64,000 nt of DNA from the NCBI GenBank assembly GCA_035578905.1, contig JAQJVL010000113.1, positions 975,001-1,039,000 on the forward strand, in the 5' to 3' direction. Positions within the stretch are counted from its first letter, which is position 1, and every line of letters begins with the position of its first letter. This document shows, piece after piece, positions 1-11,398 of the stretch. Both the position numbers and the translations under genes were made by a program. The DNA comes from Stictocephala bisonia (taxonomy: Eukaryota; Arthropoda; Insecta; Hemiptera; Membracidae). The notes beneath the pieces are model-generated. The model had not been told where the DNA came from, ran no database searches, and saw only the letters and a program-made list of their open reading frames with translations.

Positions 1-470
1 AAATAAAATAATATTTTCACCCGTTTCAAAATGGCGGCCATTAAAAAATGTTAATGCTAAATTTCATGGAAACCAAATCAAAAACACATTTTCACTTTAC
101 CTAATATTTAGCTTAAAACAAGGCAAATCTTTTGATACCTCATTTGTTACAAGAGGACTGTAAATAACTGAGAAAATGTTATTTTTCTGATTGTGTGCAA
201 AAATTGACTGGCGGTTTTGTTCAAGCCAATAGATACAGTATACAAAAATTGCAAAAACCTTTTGCACACCATTAGAAAAATAACATTTTCTCAATTATTT
301 ACTGTCCGATTGTAATATATGAGGTATCAAAAGATTTGCCTTGTTTTAAGTTAAGCATTAGGCATCGTTACAAGTTTTTGTTTTTCCTTGGTTTTTCATG
401 AAATTTAGCTCTAACATTTATAAACGGCAGCTATTTTGAAACCATCGAAAATATTATTTTATTTTTTTAG
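1..470. mobile_element. Foldback (long inverted-repeat) element, left edge cut by window
   Basis: Two arms of about 205-215 bp are inverted copies of one another: left about 1-204, right about 256-470, with a loop of about 50 bp. The outer ends read aaataaaataatatttt on the left and its complement aaaatattattttattt on the right. The inner part (aaaatgttatttttct at about 174 against agaaaaataacatttt at about 276) also pairs. By eye the arms are about 85-90% identical. There is no coding capacity, so this looks like a MITE-like foldback element. The left terminus and any target-site duplication cannot be judged because the window starts inside or at the end of the element. Confidence 0.75.
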
Positions 471-483
471 AGTATATTAGGTG

Positions 484-595
484 GTGTGAAGTTTCAAAAC
501 TCATGTCAAGTTTCAAAATTATATCTTATACCGTTTTGGGATAGAAGGTATTAAAAAAAAAAAAAAAAAAACAAAAACACACACACAGACGCCTT
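484..595 (+). mobile_element. LINE-like 3' tail with poly(A)/(CA) end
   Basis: A stretch with near-duplicated words (aagtttcaaaac, caagtttcaaaatt) ending in ccgttttgggatagaaggt is followed by a poly(A) run at about 550-570 and an acacacacac tract. This layout resembles the 3' ends of insect non-LTR elements. It abuts the foldback element on its left. No ORF is present, so the family assignment is inference. Confidence 0.35.
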
Positions 596-1018
596 GTCTT
601 AGTTAAGCGAGTTAAGACAAATCTGCATAGAAACTCTTTTGTTTATTTAAACTATTTAATCATTTCCAGAAATTTGCACCACATTTTTTAACACCCTGTA
701 TACTGTACATTGGGTTATAAAAAATAAGTAGTCCTATATCAAACCACAACCATGGAAAATTCTAAGTTTAAATTGCGTGAAATCAAGTCACAATATTAAT
801 TTAAAACTTACAAGAAAATTTTCTTAAAACACGAATAAAACTTATTCCAGTGAAGGCATAAGAGTGAATTTTTAAGATATTGCACAGCAACAGAATTTAT
901 TATTATTATTCTTAACTCAAAATAATTGTACATTGATATTTTTAAAATAAAGCATTGATGGATATGAACAGTAAAATAGATTTATAATTTTCCTACAAAT
1001 ATCTGTGAATATGTATGC

Positions 1019-1165
1019 AGACGAGATGGCTCAGTCGCTAAGGCTTCGAACTGCGGAGGGCATTTCCAAGATTCGAATTCGCAACTGAGTATTTGTTGTA
1101 CGGTCGGTACTTCACTCGTTGAATAAAGTTCACACGCACATGCATGCAGACCGAAGTGAACTGGT
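1019..1165 (+). mobile_element. tRNA-like SINE or tRNA pseudogene (single copy here)
   Basis: A tRNA-like head begins gagatggctcagtcgctaag (A-box-like) and carries gattcgaattcgcaac (B-box-like) about 40 bp later, followed by a short unrelated body. No clean acceptor stem is visible, so a functional tRNA is unlikely. It does not match the other SINE families in the window. Confidence 0.5.
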
Positions 1166-1254
1166 GAGTAAAGTTTTAAAATATAAACAGTCAGAAGTAA
1201 ACAATAAACAGTTCCGTAAACACTAACATAAACATTTTAGATGGTAAAAAACAT

Positions 1255-2010
1255 TTTTCTCACGCTAGCCGAGGCTGGGTGGCAGAAGGGGGTGGCTTCG
1301 TTGTTATTCAACACAACACGGGCCATTTCAACGGTAAACCCTGTGATCCCTCGTTCAAGACGGTTTGTTTCCAATTAGACTCAGATTGTTTTTTATTCCC
1401 TTCTGTTTTGCAAATAAAGTAAACTGATTGAGCACGTTGGTCTATTTTAAATCGATTTTCTGAGTTAAATTATAATTAATATAATTTTTAGCTTTGGCTC
1501 ACTTTTAATAAACAATTAAGAGATTTATGAAAACTGTTCAATTTATAAAAATGAGAGTGTATTAAAGCAGGGAAATGTTTTTAGAGGTTTTCAAACACCA
1601 AGACAAATAAAATAAATCCAAATGACTCAACATATTACATATATATGTACCATATTCCTTCCAACGATATACAATTTGTCAAATCATCTTTGTGAGTAGA
1701 CATTAAAAATAACTTTTAACTTTAGCCATAGCCCAAGGGTCATAAACCGACTGTTTACATAACTCGGGAGAGGTTAGGCATGACTTCTTGGCTCCTTATG
1801 GAAGAGAAGTGTCATGTGTGCGTACAGCGGATGGTAGGACCATCAAGGGTCAATAAGGGTGGGTTTACACTATGCTTAGTTTCAGCGTACTTTCAGTAAG
1901 AAATCAAATAGTTTGAAATTTAAGTGCTCACGTATATATAAATGGGACCTTATGCTATGGCATGCTACCCGAAATACGTTCATCCACATGCAATGGCCGA
2001 GTTCTTTCTA
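1255..2010. other. Unassigned intergenic stretch
   Basis: AT-rich DNA with a few GC-richer patches (about 1260-1370 and 1730-1870). Short words such as gggtgggtttacacta could be transposon remnants, but I see no second copy or ORF to support a call. Confidence 0.3.
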
Positions 2011-2017
2011 TTAGCGA

Positions 2018-2190
2018 GTTGATAGAAACACGCGAATCGACAAGCGTTCATTGATAGAAAAACACGTGAATCGACAAGCATTCATTGATAGAAAAACACG
2101 TGAATCGACAAGCGTTCATTGATAGAAAAACACGCGAATCGACAAGCATTCATTGATAGAAAAACACGTGAATCGACAAGCGTTCATTAA
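2018..2190. repeat. 34-bp tandem repeat, 5 copies
   Basis: The unit is about 34 bp, built around ttgatagaaaaacacgtg followed by aatcgacaagcgttca. Copies differ at cacgtg/cacgcg and agcgtt/agcatt. The array ends in a short poly(A) at about 2189-2202. Confidence 0.85.
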
Positions 2191-2344
2191 AAAAAAAAAA
2201 AAACGAACGTCCAAAATGTGTAGATTACACTTGCAATGCCTTAATAGTTGTTTTAAAATCTTAAAAGAGCAATGCTCTTAAAATTAGTTTAATCCTACTA
2301 TCGTGTTTCCTTATCTTAATATACGTAATCCAAAAACGATGTAC

Positions 2345-2475
2345 TCATTCATCACGAAATCTCCAGAACTACTGGACAGATTTTGATGACATTTGGAGGT
2401 CACTATGATGACTTTTGTATCACAGAGACCAACTAACACAGGATTTCTCGAAATGCCATTCCTAAGGAGTATAAA
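2345..2475 (+). mobile_element. RTE/SINE-type non-coding fragment
   Basis: The text around cgaaatctccagaactactg, followed by gacagattttgatgacattt, resembles a motif recurrent in insect RTE-type LINE and SINE 3' regions. There is no ORF. The assignment rests on resemblance only. Confidence 0.3.
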
Positions 2476-2691
2476 CAGCTCCTCAGCGTTTCCTTATATT
2501 CCATAAGAGTAATATTGGCATTGATTTCGTTTAATAATTTATTTAAGACATACTTTATAAAAACATAGACATGATTCAAAAGCTTAGCCAATTTGATCTT
2601 CGTTATGAAATTTTAAAGATAATTTCTTCTGAATGTGACATGATTGCACTACTTTGCACCAGCTGAAGTAAACTTATAAGATTTAATACTA

Positions 2692-2855
2692 TTTTGTTAT
2701 CTAGGAGAATAGCAGCAGGATGAGTTTGATATTTATGTGATGGATGATTTATGGATATGTGATATTTGAGAGAGACCCATGGAGGGAAAGGTAAGCAAGC
2801 GTAGAGAACCCCACTGTAACGAAGCAAGGACTGTCGGCTAATGTTGTAATAAAAC
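2692..2855. repeat. Dispersed repeat F, copy 1
   Basis: The words gttatctaggagaa, ggtaagcaagcgtag, gaacc and cgaag recur in the same order at about 20728-20840, with a longer insert in this copy (about 2725-2775). No terminal repeats or coding potential are seen. Confidence 0.55.
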
Positions 2856-3365
2856 ACTGGAAACTGTTCACTTGGATAACTTTTAGCATGATACAGACGA
2901 ATACAGTACTGTCCTTTGTAGGTCTTAGAAGTAATCCCACAGAACGAAGCGCAAACTAATTTTACAAAAGAAACTTTATTTTCAAAGCCTACCCACGAAT
3001 TACATACGAGTTACATTACAAGTTGGTGTTGTCTTATGTATGTAAGTTGGGTCGAAAAATACGTTTATGATGGGCGTTGGATTTTTCTAGTAGAAGTAGT
3101 TGCATAAATAAATTGTAGAGAGTTTGTAGGCAAACTTGTCATTAGGTCTGCAGTAAAAAGCATTTTTATTAGGTAGCCTCCTGTGATGGTATAAATATTA
3201 GTTATAGTAATTAACTAGCCATTAGTGTTACTTAGTTTGAACATTTCTAGAGATCATGTACAGAGAAGCTGTTCACCTCATGGTAAGAGTACTTAATTCG
3301 GGGCTTCTCACAGCAAGCCTCTGATTACTCAACCTGTTTCAATGTAAAATTTCACGTTTCCCTAC

Positions 3366-3720
3366 CTTATTTTCACTAAAGAAAAACATAGCTCGTTTAA
3401 TAATTTCGAACTTTAAAACTGTTCAAGTTGAAAGACGCATCAACATTAATTAAAAAAGGCCTCAAATTAGCTCTCAAAACCCTAAAATAATAGCATTAAT
3501 ATAAAGAACAGAATCCCTTCAAAACTGCACATCAAAGTTCTCATTTTCACTAAAGAAAAACATAGCTCGTTTAATAATTTCGAACTTTAAAACTGTTCAA
3601 GTTGAAAGACGCATCAACATTAATTAAAAAAAGGCCTCAAATTAGATCTCAAAACCCCTGTTCTAAATTAATATAAAGAACAGATCCTTCAAAAACTGCA
3701 TATCAAAATCTAAAATTATT
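3366..3720. repeat. 174-bp tandem duplication (2 copies)
   Basis: The segment starting ttttcactaaagaaaaacat (3370) is repeated starting at 3544, and the two copies are nearly identical for most of their length. Small indels are concentrated in the poly(A)-rich portion. Confidence 0.85.
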
Positions 3721-4225
3721 TAAAAGTTGAACAAAACAGAAGTGTACCTTTTCTCATATACAAAGTGTCTCATAAAACATTATTACAAGCTAAGATGTTC
3801 ACCTAAACTTTAATTTGCTTCCTCAACCAAGCCTCGTAACTGTATTATGTTAAAACTTTTTATATGTATCTAAATTACCAGACTGCTTTGTTCATTTTTA
3901 TTAAATCTACCAATGATACTATGAAAAGTACTTGTTTGCTTGCACAGCTCGAGTACTTCGTTATGCAACGTCGAGTGTAAAAATCAACCCGAATGAAAAG
4001 AAAAACTTAAACATAAAACATATTGTCTATTACAACAAATTAAATTGGTAAATTAGCGAGTACTCAAGGGTTTTTTACACTGTTTTGTGATGAATATATG
4101 AGTCGTGGCTTTTTTATAACTTTAGTGTCAACTACGGTTTGTAACACAATATAACATGGAAGAACGAAAGTTTCAGAATGGTAGATATAATTTTATAAAC
4201 ATTATCCATATCTTGTCCATTGTGA
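3720..4225. other. AT-rich stretch, nothing recognised
   Basis: No ORF, RNA gene or repeat was recognised. Confidence 0.3.
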
Positions 4226-4227
4226 AG

Positions 4228-4375
4228 AAAGTTATTGTGCTATTATGGTTTAAAACCATTAATGCCATAACCTAACTTAACATAACATAACCTAACCAGT
4301 CTAAAGCAAACGTAACTTAACCCAACCACACCTAACCTAACCTAACCTAACTTAACATAAGTAAACGTACTATAT
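4228..4375 (-). repeat. Interspersed repeat T with degenerate CCTAA telomere-like tract, copy 1
   Basis: A flank attgtgctattatggtttaa is followed by about 110 bp of cctaa/cttaa/cataa words, with cctaacctaacctaac best preserved at about 4331-4350. The reverse complement of the flank plus tract occurs at about 6985-7190, so this is an interspersed unit and not simply a lone telomeric remnant. Confidence 0.7.
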
Positions 4376-4379
4376 AGTG

Positions 4380-5580
4380 TCCTTACTTAAGTATGGCATA
4401 TAACAAGTTAGAATACAAAAATATTTACTGTTGGCGTAGACATTACGTGCACCCTAAATATCACGATCTAACCAGTGAAGCTTAACTTTAAATATCTACT
4501 TGTAATATTATTTTGCTCAACATTAAGTTTTGGATTGTTTTAAAGTAATAAATGAGTAAACATTTATAATGATTCTCTAAATGTATAAAGTTGACTTCAT
4601 GAAATTTCCGTAAAACGTGTGATTTATAGTTTATTTTCTAAAATATGTTTTATGTTCAACTATTTCCAGTTTTGTTTCTAGATTGTTTTTGCTGATAAAA
4701 AAAAGTTGTATGCAATGTAGTTTTATACTTTTGCTATATACTTTACATGGTTTGAATGGTAACAAATTTCACTATAATTCATTACTAACAAGTATAAAAA
4801 ATAAGTAATCAAAGCTGTTAAATAAAATAGGATTTAGTTAATTGTAAATATCAATACTAAATACAATATTTTAATTAATATTCCTACCATATGTATATTT
4901 TACTTACACTATGCGGAGATGCATAATATACTCGTAATATTTATTCTTAGACAAAAAGATATTCCAAATGGGAAGTAAGTGAGGTCGGTCAGTAAGGATA
5001 TTCTGTTAGTTCACAGACGAATAAAACTTTCTTGCGGCGTCGTGGTTGCTAGAGGGTGAGCGTATATGTATGTATGTAAATTCAATATCCACAACTCCGT
5101 GGTGTTTAAATACGGTCAACATTTTAGTGGATATTTCTGTAAACACACAAGAAGTATATTATTTGAAAATCTTATCTGAAATGTTGACTACACAAAAGCA
5201 TATTCCTGAAATAAGACTCCTCTGATATATTTGTCAGTCGACTACTTTAAGTGAACCATATGTTATCGCTGAATGTCATATTTCTGTGAAATATAATCTC
5301 TGACCAAGAGTGAAGATAACTTGTAAAGTGCTCGAGGAAGGGTTTCTTTCCTGGAATTGGACAGCTTTGAGGTACTATAAAGTACATAAAAAATACACGA
5401 TCATGAAATAAATAGCTTTCAAAATATAAGTTCCGTAAGTTTTCTTGTGATTTAAAATCTACAAGAAAACTTACCTAACATAGTGATTTCAAAATATATT
5501 TTTTAGTTTTTTTTCTCCATCGCTACCATCTGAGAATATAAAGACAACTTAGCGACTGACATTAACAGCTGTCGTTCATA
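4380..5580. other. AT-rich stretch, nothing recognised
   Basis: Low-complexity AT-rich DNA. Short matching words at about 5430-5480 (aagttttcttgtgatttaaa and agaaaacttacc) form a small inverted repeat. No genes seen. Confidence 0.3.
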
Positions 5581-5587
5581 TATATAC

Positions 5588-5700
5588 ACATATGGGTGGG
5601 TTAAACACGTACAGTGGTATTGACCCACCCGCCCACCCATACACTTACAGTGGTATTGACCCACCCTCCCACCCATACACATACAGTAGTATCCCACAAA
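5588..5700 (+). repeat. Dispersed 36-bp minisatellite M, locus 1
   Basis: About 2.5 copies of the unit acagtggtattgaccc + acccgcccacccatacac. The left end carries an inverted half unit (tgggtgggttaa), and the right end changes to cagtagtatcccaca. The same unit occurs at 33184-33412, 38585-38745, 49535-49583 and 54185-54300. Confidence 0.85.
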
Positions 5701-6013
5701 TACATCTGACACAACTTTAAATATCTAACTGTGTTTAATATTTTGTACCAGTCATAGCGATTGTCAGTTCGATGTGTGTCATTTGGTGGAGCGGGGAGGG
5801 GAGCTTGACAATATTATTTTACCTGAGGACATTACCCTCTACTGAAGACAGTCACGTGTCTTCATTCGAAAGTGTCTTCATTCGATGTATTGTGCTAGAA
5901 CACCCACATCCTCAACCATAGAGACACTGTTTATATTCACAATACAACATGGCCAACACCTTTCGTGCAAATATGTTTATAAAAACAGTATCTACGTCAT
6001 TACACGTTTTTAA

Positions 6014-6298
6014 TTGGTCGGTAGCGTAGTTGGTTCAATCCCAGCCTCATGTGCTAAAGGTTCTCAGTTCGATCCCAATCAGAGTCATAATACATTTTGA
6101 GAAGGATCAGCTGATAACCACCGGCTGTTCATTTGTCATTGGGCTATTAATTAATGACACTTTCTATGGAATAGTCGACCTTAGTTTGTAACAATGACTA
6201 CATTCGCTCATCTAAACTCATTATACTCATTCGAAATCCATATTCGCCCATATCTTGACGATTAGTGTCTTATGAATAAATAAATAAATAAAAATAAA
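6014..6298 (+). mobile_element. SINE-A, full-length-like copy
   Basis: The tRNA-like head is ggtcggtagcgtagttggtt (A-box-like) with ggttctcagttcgatccc (B-box-like). The body contains aaggatcagctgataaccac and the tail ends in an (AAATAAATA)n run. Its 3' half (tgggctattaattaatgaca ... cgattagtgtcttat) is shared with SINE-B copies, whose 5' heads differ. A second, 5'-truncated copy lies inverted at 9661-9850. Confidence 0.8.
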
Positions 6299-6550
6299 TT
6301 TACAATTCTTCGTTAAAGCATTTTCAAAGGGAAAGTATCCTTGTAAATCATTATAAATGATTAATAAAACACACTTTTCCAATTTAAGAACATTTTAAAT
6401 TTGTCACAACATGATTTCTATTAATGTACAATTGTTCACTATGAAGAACTCATTCCAGATTTGGACTATACTAACAAAAGTACTGAATTAAAGACGAGAT
6501 AATAGTTAAAGTTAATTAGGAAACTTTGATCACAACGAAAACAATATTTA

Positions 6551-6780
6551 GACGAGCCGCTGGCCGACGGACCTAAGGTGTCCGGACTTTAGGGCCCGGT
6601 TAGGGGCGAGTTCAAACCTGACTTGGACTGGAAGTATTTATCAGTAATATTCACCTTATAATGTATTGGTTCACCCCCTTACTATGTCTGAATAAGTTCC
6701 TTGCACATATCGGCCTCTCCTTATAAAATACCAACTTGAAAATACTGTAATAAAGGCAGCTAATAGAGAGTGATAAATAA
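6551..6780 (+). mobile_element. SINE-C (tRNA-Leu-like head), diverged copy
   Basis: The head gagccgctggccgacggacc is followed by a B-box-like gagttcaaacctgact and a family body (cagtaatattcacctta, ttggttcacccccttac). It aligns by eye with better copies at 11399, 16804 and 61619. Confidence 0.75.
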
Positions 6781-6982
6781 AAACCACCCCAAAACTAGAA
6801 ATAAAATTGATTCCTGGTAATTATGATCCAGTACAGTTAGATTAGTCATTATGTTTAAATCCAAGCCAATTTTTAAAACTCGATCCTTTTAACCAAAGAA
6901 GATGAATTTTTGGCTCAGAACTTTATTATCTTTGCAGTCTCTTCATAAGATAAGAGCTACTTCGTTATTGTAGTTCAAATCG

Positions 6983-7190
6983 TAATATGTTAGGTTAGGT
7001 TAAGTTAAGTTAGATTAGGTTATGTTTGGTTTGATTATGTAAGGTTAGTTTTGGTTGCGTTGTGTTTAGATAGGTTAGGTTAGGTTTGGTTAGCTTAGGT
7101 TATGTTAGTTTTTATTATGTTATGTTTGGTTATCTCAGGATGGATTTGGTTAAGTTAGAACACTACTGATTTTAAACTATAATAGCACAA
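6983..7190 (+). repeat. Interspersed repeat T with degenerate TTAGG tract, copy 2
   Basis: About 170 bp of ttaggt/ttaagt/ttatgt words is followed by a flank ctataatagcacaat, the reverse complement of the flank in copy 1 at 4228. Perfect TTAGG runs are short, so the array is old or was never a canonical telomere. Confidence 0.7.
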
Positions 7191-7199
7191 TCATTGTCT

Positions 7200-9160
7200 G
7201 TCTCTTGAAGGAACAATGAAGCCCACAACCTGCGATTGTTCCTGTTGTATTATACAAGATGCCTCTTGATTGAAGCAGGGCTGGCTGGGTTTCATCAAGC
7301 AGGAGGGCTGTACGTTAATCTCCGAATAATAGCATTTTAGTATCCTCTATGGTAAAGGACCTTTACAACCGATATTTATTAATTGCTTTATTCAGAATAA
7401 GATTTAGAAGGGCAAGTAGGTGGATCTAATAAAGGAAAATAAATAACTTATTTACGCAATTAATACTCCATATACTGTAGCAGTGTTTATACGTCAAGTA
7501 TCAATCTTATACTTTTACGTTTTAGAGAAAATATGAATTACAAGAATCGTGAGCCCAAAAATATATCAATTTTGATTGTTTTAAGGTTAAAGGGTTGTAC
7601 TTTTTTAAATTAAAGAATGGAAGTGAAACTGTTAATTCTTCATTTACACAAGTAGGAACCAATAAACTATGCGGATCAAATAAGAGCCTTTTCTTCCAGT
7701 TGTTACAGTGATAACATAATACTCAAGTGAACTGTTTAAATATTATCTTTCACTATAAACCTAAGAAGTGAAGAATCCTAAGAATATTTTATTGTGAAGA
7801 CCCAAGTACCTCACCATAACCAGTATCGTAATCCCTAAAATCTGGTAAACGCTGAAATAAACGGTATTTTCCTCAAATATACAATATCTCTTGGAATACA
7901 CATTTATCCTCCAGAATATACAGTATGTTCTACTTTCTTTTAAGAAATTAAGAACTCATACATATTGTAGCTGCTAAAAATTACACAACTCAAAATAAAT
8001 AATGTTTTTAAAAATCCAAAACAAAAAATATATATAATAATAATTAAAATAAATTCATCTTATTGACGTTATTGAACTCGTTGCTGTTTCCATTTTACCC
8101 TAATTCGTATAGAGTAATTTTAAAATATTTGTTTGATTTTATTTACTTCATGATTAAGAGATTTAAAAAATACAACGTATATTGTGAGAGATATAGCTCC
8201 CATTAGCTCATGCTTTTAGAGGTGCTTAGTGGAAATGTACTGAGGCCCCCTTCCCCTGGGTAACCTGAAGGGTAATCGAAACAAAAGATAAACATTGTAA
8301 AAAATTAGTTTCCCAAATTTACCACAAATATTTGAAAGATATTTTGCTAACCCTATTTAATAGTTTAATATGTTATGTATATATTTTATGTTAGGTTAAA
8401 TTATATTCAGAATGAATTGACAATTTATAGTTGCAATTATGACTTTGTCAATCCTGTAAAGTTTGACTACAGTAAAAAAAAAAATTGTACATATAGGGAT
8501 AGTAGGTGGTTCACAGAAAGTAGTTAATATTTATTTACTATTACATCTCTAAGTCTGAGCAGAATAGTTAGATACATGTAATTACTAGGTCTCGGAGGGT
8601 GGGGAGAGGGGCCTTTGTGTCCAAGTCACGTGGATCCGTACGTATACTTCCACTAAAGTAGTGGGAGTATGTCGTCACGAACAACAATCAACAGGTGGAG
8701 TTTGATCTGGGGTTTCCTACTCCCACATCACCCAAACTCACTAGAAAGTCATGTTACATCGGCATTGTGATCAGCTGAAGGACTTGACAAAGTGTTAAAC
8801 TTTACAAACCAACCTATTGTACAGTACAGTGAATTATCTCGATTGTTATAATCAAGCTGAAAGTATTCGATTAACAATCACCTAATAGATCAATAACTGT
8901 AAGTCGTTCGATGTAATAAAACAATCGAATGACCGTGAAATCGTAGCTTGATGGCTGTTAGAGATATCTTGATCAACTCTACTACCTGCTGATTTAGATT
9001 TAGTTAAATTTGGGAATACAATTTCAATTTAAGTTCTAGTTGGGATTAAAGCCTTCTTAATTATGTGTTATTTTATGAATGAAATAAATGTTTGTCTGTT
9101 CTAGGCAGACAGTACTTTACCGTGTGGAATTAATATAAACACAAAAACCATACTAAAGTC
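7200..9160. other. AT-rich stretch with one GC-rich patch
   Basis: No gene recognised. A GC-richer patch at about 8570-8770 holds a homopurine/G-rich run (cggagggtggggagaggggc) without a second copy in the window. A poly(A) run lies at about 8474-8484. Confidence 0.3.
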
Positions 9161-9163
9161 CTG

Positions 9164-9255
9164 TGGAGATTGCAGGCGATAGTTTCAGCTCTCAACACTC
9201 TTAATGCCATATGGCATCCACTCATTGGTTGCCATCAACGTGTGCGCTAGGTATT
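9164..9255 (+). mobile_element. SINE-B 5' fragment
   Basis: The sequence ggagattgcaggcgatag ... ggttgccatcaacgtgtg matches the 5' region of SINE-B copies at 42559, 49729 and (inverted) 11190. It stops before the tRNA-like part. Confidence 0.5.
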
Positions 9256-9261
9256 CAAGAT

Positions 9262-9335
9262 CCAACCGTGCAAAATAAAACTCGAAAGTCACTGACGTTT
9301 CGTTCCAGCTGACAATCTTCAGGGCTAACTGTTCA
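9262..9335 (-). other. Degenerate hammerhead-like motif at a repeat end
   Basis: On the minus strand, CTGAAGA, then ttgtcagctggaac, then GAAACGTCAGTG. This resembles the CUGANGA / stem II / GAAA order of hammerhead ribozymes, but stem II pairs poorly (possible 2-nt loss) and stem I is not evident. It is probably a decayed retroelement end. Confidence 0.3.
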
Positions 9336-9660
9336 CTGAATTCAAGGATCTGATTGCAAAAGTAAAGAGCATATATTAAAATATAAACTATAATTAAAAT
9401 ATGTCCTCAAACAAAACATAGAACATGACATTAAGTTGGTAACTTTTAAGACTACGTGGGTGGAGTTTTAAGGTAAATTTCAAAAGATTCAAAGAGCTTA
9501 TATCCTTCTCAAGTGTATACAAAGCACAGAGATAAAAAGAAACAGAGGTCTTTCCTATGGCCGTGGTGAACACCTCAGAGAGATTACAAGAGAGAATAAC
9601 ACATAGAGAGATTAGAACTAATGTTTATCTTTATATATCTATTTTTTAATATTTTATTTT

Positions 9661-9850
9661 TTCATTTATTCATAAGATCGTCAGGATATCGGCGAAATAT
9701 GGATTTCGAATGGGTGTAGATGAGCGAATGTTCAACCTAAGTTCAAAATTGTTACAAACTAATGCCAACTATTCCTTAGAAAGTGTCATTAATTAATAGC
9801 CCAATGACAAATGAACAGCCGGTGGTTATCAGCTGATCCTTCTCAAAATG
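9661..9850 (-). mobile_element. SINE-A, 5'-truncated copy
   Basis: Reading the minus strand from 9850, it matches SINE-A from tacattttgagaaggatcag through tcattgggctattaattaat to the tail near tttattcataagatcg. The tRNA-like head is absent. It abuts repeat D at about 9852. Confidence 0.8.
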
Positions 9851-9854
9851 TATT

Positions 9855-10110
9855 TATCTGTAGTATTAATTACTACGTTCATCCTTGTGGATTTGTGGGA
9901 ATATGGAAGGGCTGACAAGGTGTTGGCCCTGCCATAACACGGTAAAATGGAGAAATAACTATTCGATATACATTTAGTGGAGTATTGGATTGGACCCATA
10001 TTTATTTCGTCTCTGTGATGTAGATTAAAGAAGATTAATACAGAACTCCACATAAAACCGTTCACGTGCACCATACTTGGTCTATGCTCTAGATGTACAG
10101 ACAAAACACT
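9855..10110 (+). repeat. Dispersed repeat D, copy 1
   Basis: The shared core contains taattactacgttcatcctt, then ggctgacaaggtgttggccc, then tggagaaataactattcg, then gtctctgtg. Related copies are at 12965-13145 (+), 37590-37750 (-) and 52765-52862 (-). No protein is supported. Confidence 0.65.
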
Positions 10111-10830
10111 GAAACATACATGTCAATGAATTCTAGTGCAACGTCAAAATCTTCTATGTAGTTTATGAAAACTCACATTGCCAACTTTGGGAGCATAAAT
10201 CATCATTGATTGGAAGAACAAACAACCACCGTGTCGTTGCGTTGTTGGGAATAAATAGTCTACAGGGCTTCGAACTGTTCATTAAATAAAACAATTATAA
10301 GTAAACAAAAAAAAACTTTTTTATAGTAATTACTGTACTTTGTTCTTAATCCCTAATGAATTTTGAAAATTAATTAAAACAAATGTTGTATAGTAACTAA
10401 TTACGATAGAGTGATAAAATACTTAAGTTGACTTTTTAAATAATTTTTGTATTGGAAGGGATATAACAAAAAAACAGGTCGGCTCCCTAATTCGATAAGA
10501 GCCATTGATAACAATATTGAGTTTTGATGAAATAATGGCTTACGCAATTAATTAATTCCACCCCTTCAATATTTGTATGATGGCGATAATGATTACATTA
10601 AAATGTTTGCAATGCAATGTAACAATTAAAATGTACAAGGGTTTCTATCATTTGTGTTTAATTAAGTATATTTTAATTTAGTATTTGCTATTTTTAATAC
10701 AGTTGCATGAAATTTCTAATTTATATTTTTGATAGGCTCTGTCAGTAATTGTAATAATTGTAAACAAAGACAAGAAAAAGTATATTAATGTTAAAAGAAA
10801 CCTCATCAAGTACAATATTTCATTCATTAA
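10110..10830. other. AT-rich stretch, nothing recognised
   Basis: No ORF, RNA or repeat with a second copy in the window was seen. Confidence 0.3.
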
Positions 10831-10832
10831 TT

Positions 10833-11190
10833 AGTAAGACGCCAATCGCAAAGCTATAGGCAAATATGAGGGGCGACTCGTGTTATGAGTGTAGATGAAT
10901 GAATGTAGTCATTGTTACTAACTAAGGTCAACTTTTCCTAAGAGAGAGCTTTCTATTAATAGCCTAATAGTGAGGGAAACCAAGGGCTCTACAGCTTTAC
11001 GTGGAATCCGAACCATGTAGTATTGGTCTAATTTTCAGCTAACTGACAAGCCTGACTTTTAGTTCTCTTCCCTACAAAATATCTAAAACTTGACTACCCA
11101 CTGACACGGACACTCCAGCAGCCATTGAGAGTACACCGTGTCCGTATTATGATGACTGAGCGTAGAACCTATCGCCGACAATCTCCGCAG
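10833..11190 (-). mobile_element. SINE-B, near full length
   Basis: On the minus strand it runs from ggagattgtcggcgatagg through a tRNA-like middle (gtcagttagctgaaa, then B-box-like ggttcggattccacgtaa) into the shared SINE tail (taggctattaatagaaagct, agtaacaatgactacattc). At about 358 bp it is the longest SINE-B copy here. The tail is homologous to that of SINE-A. Confidence 0.8.
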
Positions 11191-11398
11191 CATTTTACAT
11201 TAAAAGGAAGGTTCATTAATTTGTTCCTTCAGCTGTATTCAGCAGCGTGTTTTAATAGTTTTCATGAATAGCCAATTTATTAGAAAAGTTTTTTACGAAT
11301 TTCCTTTAAACGAATAAACTTTAAACAGGCTAAAAACTTTGTTTAAAGTTTATATAGAAGTAAACGTGCTGATTAATTTAATGAGTAGGAGAAGTAGA

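Noticed and set aside
1019..1100. Possible functional tRNA gene
   Set aside because: A/B-box-like words exist but no credible cloverleaf with acceptor stem is visible.
9829..10104. 91-codon minus-strand frame
   Set aside because: It overlaps the SINE-A/repeat D junction and has no domain.
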